NCBI GenBank assembly: GCA_021202655.1
Contig: JAJQCO010000244.1
Location: 1-36,754 of the forward strand
DNA: 36,754 nucleotides
From: Clostridiales bacterium
Lineage (GTDB): Bacteria > Bacillota > Clostridia > Lachnospirales > Lachnospiraceae
Direction: 5' to 3'
Under the pieces are notes generated by a model. That model searched no databases. It saw nothing but the letters and a program-made list of their open reading frames with translations, and had not been told where the DNA came from. Positions 36,164 through 36,754 of this stretch are shown one piece after another; the first letter of the stretch is position 1; each line of letters opens with the position of its first letter. The position numbers were made by a program, and so were the translations under genes.

Positions 36164-36592
36164 ATGTTGATGCCGAGACTTTTTGGAGAGAGCTTACTGG
36201 ATGACCTGTTTGATTACCCGACGAGGAACTATAATTATACCTATGGAACCTCAGATCTGATGAAGACCGATATTAAGGATGTGGACGGCGGCTATGAGCT
36301 GACGATGAATCTGCCGGGAGTGAAGAAGGAAGATGTGAAGGCGGAGCTGAAGGGCGGTTATCTGACGATCAGCGCGACCACCAATTCGGATAAGGATGAG
36401 AAGGATGGAAACGGCAAGTATATCCGTCGCGAGCGTTACAGCGGTTCGTTCAGCCGCAGCTTCTACATCGGCGAGCATGTGCAGATGGAGGATGTGAAGG
36501 CGAAGTTTGAGGATGGCGCCCTGAAGCTGGCGTTCCCGAAGGAGGATGCAAAGCCGGTTGTCGAGGAGAATAAATATATTGCGATCGAGTAA
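36164..36592 (+). CDS. Hsp20/alpha-crystallin small heat-shock protein
   Basis: DIKDVDGGYELTMNLPGVKKEDVKAELKGGYLTISA; FEDGALKLAFPKE. Confidence 0.95.
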   Translation: MLMPRLFGESLLDDLFDYPTRNYNYTYGTSDLMKTDIKDVDGGYELTMNLPGVKKEDVKAELKGGYLTISATTNSDKDEKDGNGKYIRRERYSGSFSRSFYIGEHVQMEDVKAKFEDGALKLAFPKEDAKPVVEENKYIAIE

Positions 36593-36639
36593 GAACAACA
36601 GCCGGAGAGAAGAGCTCCTTCGGCGATGATATAGATGAG

Positions 36640-36754
36640 AAATGACAGGGAGGGGGGGGCCACCCCCCGGGGGTTAAAAAAAAGGGGGCGCCCCCCCCAA
36701 TTTGGAAAAAAAAAAAAAAAAAAAGACGGGGGGGGGGGGGGGGGGTTTTTAAGG
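36640..36754. other. Homopolymer-rich terminal tail, probable sequencing/assembly artefact
   Basis: Runs of G, C and A (about 20 A, about 18 G) with no coding or regulatory organisation. Confidence 0.75.

Noticed and set aside
1-36754. CRISPR array, tRNA/rRNA genes, prophage or intact IS element
   Set aside because: No regularly spaced direct repeats with unique spacers, no recognisable tRNA/rRNA sequence and no clear transposase or phage genes; repeats seen are short dispersed palindromes

Overview
Gram-positive, Clostridia/Lachnospiraceae-like chromosomal window. Left part: truncated PIN-like ORF, a Fic protein with a strong upstream dyad, and a putative antitoxin/GNAT-toxin pair. Housekeeping block: T-box(Ile)-ileS, glycogen phosphorylase interrupted by one in-frame TGA, SpoIID-like and SpoIIQ-like genes, CBS-domain protein, ECF S component. 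Centre (about 12.5-33 kb): a large catabolic locus with three TIM-barrel isomerase/epimerase genes, an Asp/Glu-racemase-family gene, a split transketolase, a D-2-hydroxyacid dehydrogenase, a PrpR-type sigma54 activator, a reordered TRAP transporter interleaved with two cyclase-family hydrolases, and a minus-strand pdxA-tctB-tctA-tctC operon. I found three good sigma54 (-24/-12) promoters, one in front of each of the three operons, each preceded by clusters of GAAAC-type repeats at about 10-11 bp spacing. This suggests a single three-operon regulon for an uncharacterised organic-acid or sugar-acid pathway with no kinase in the window. Right part: microprotein/DUF6110/P-type ATPase operon and a CIRCE-controlled Hsp20, then a homopolymer-rich terminal tail that looks like an artefact. 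Two families of short dispersed palindromic repeats occur between genes, several next to terminator T-tracts. All assignments are from reading the sequence; no database search was run.
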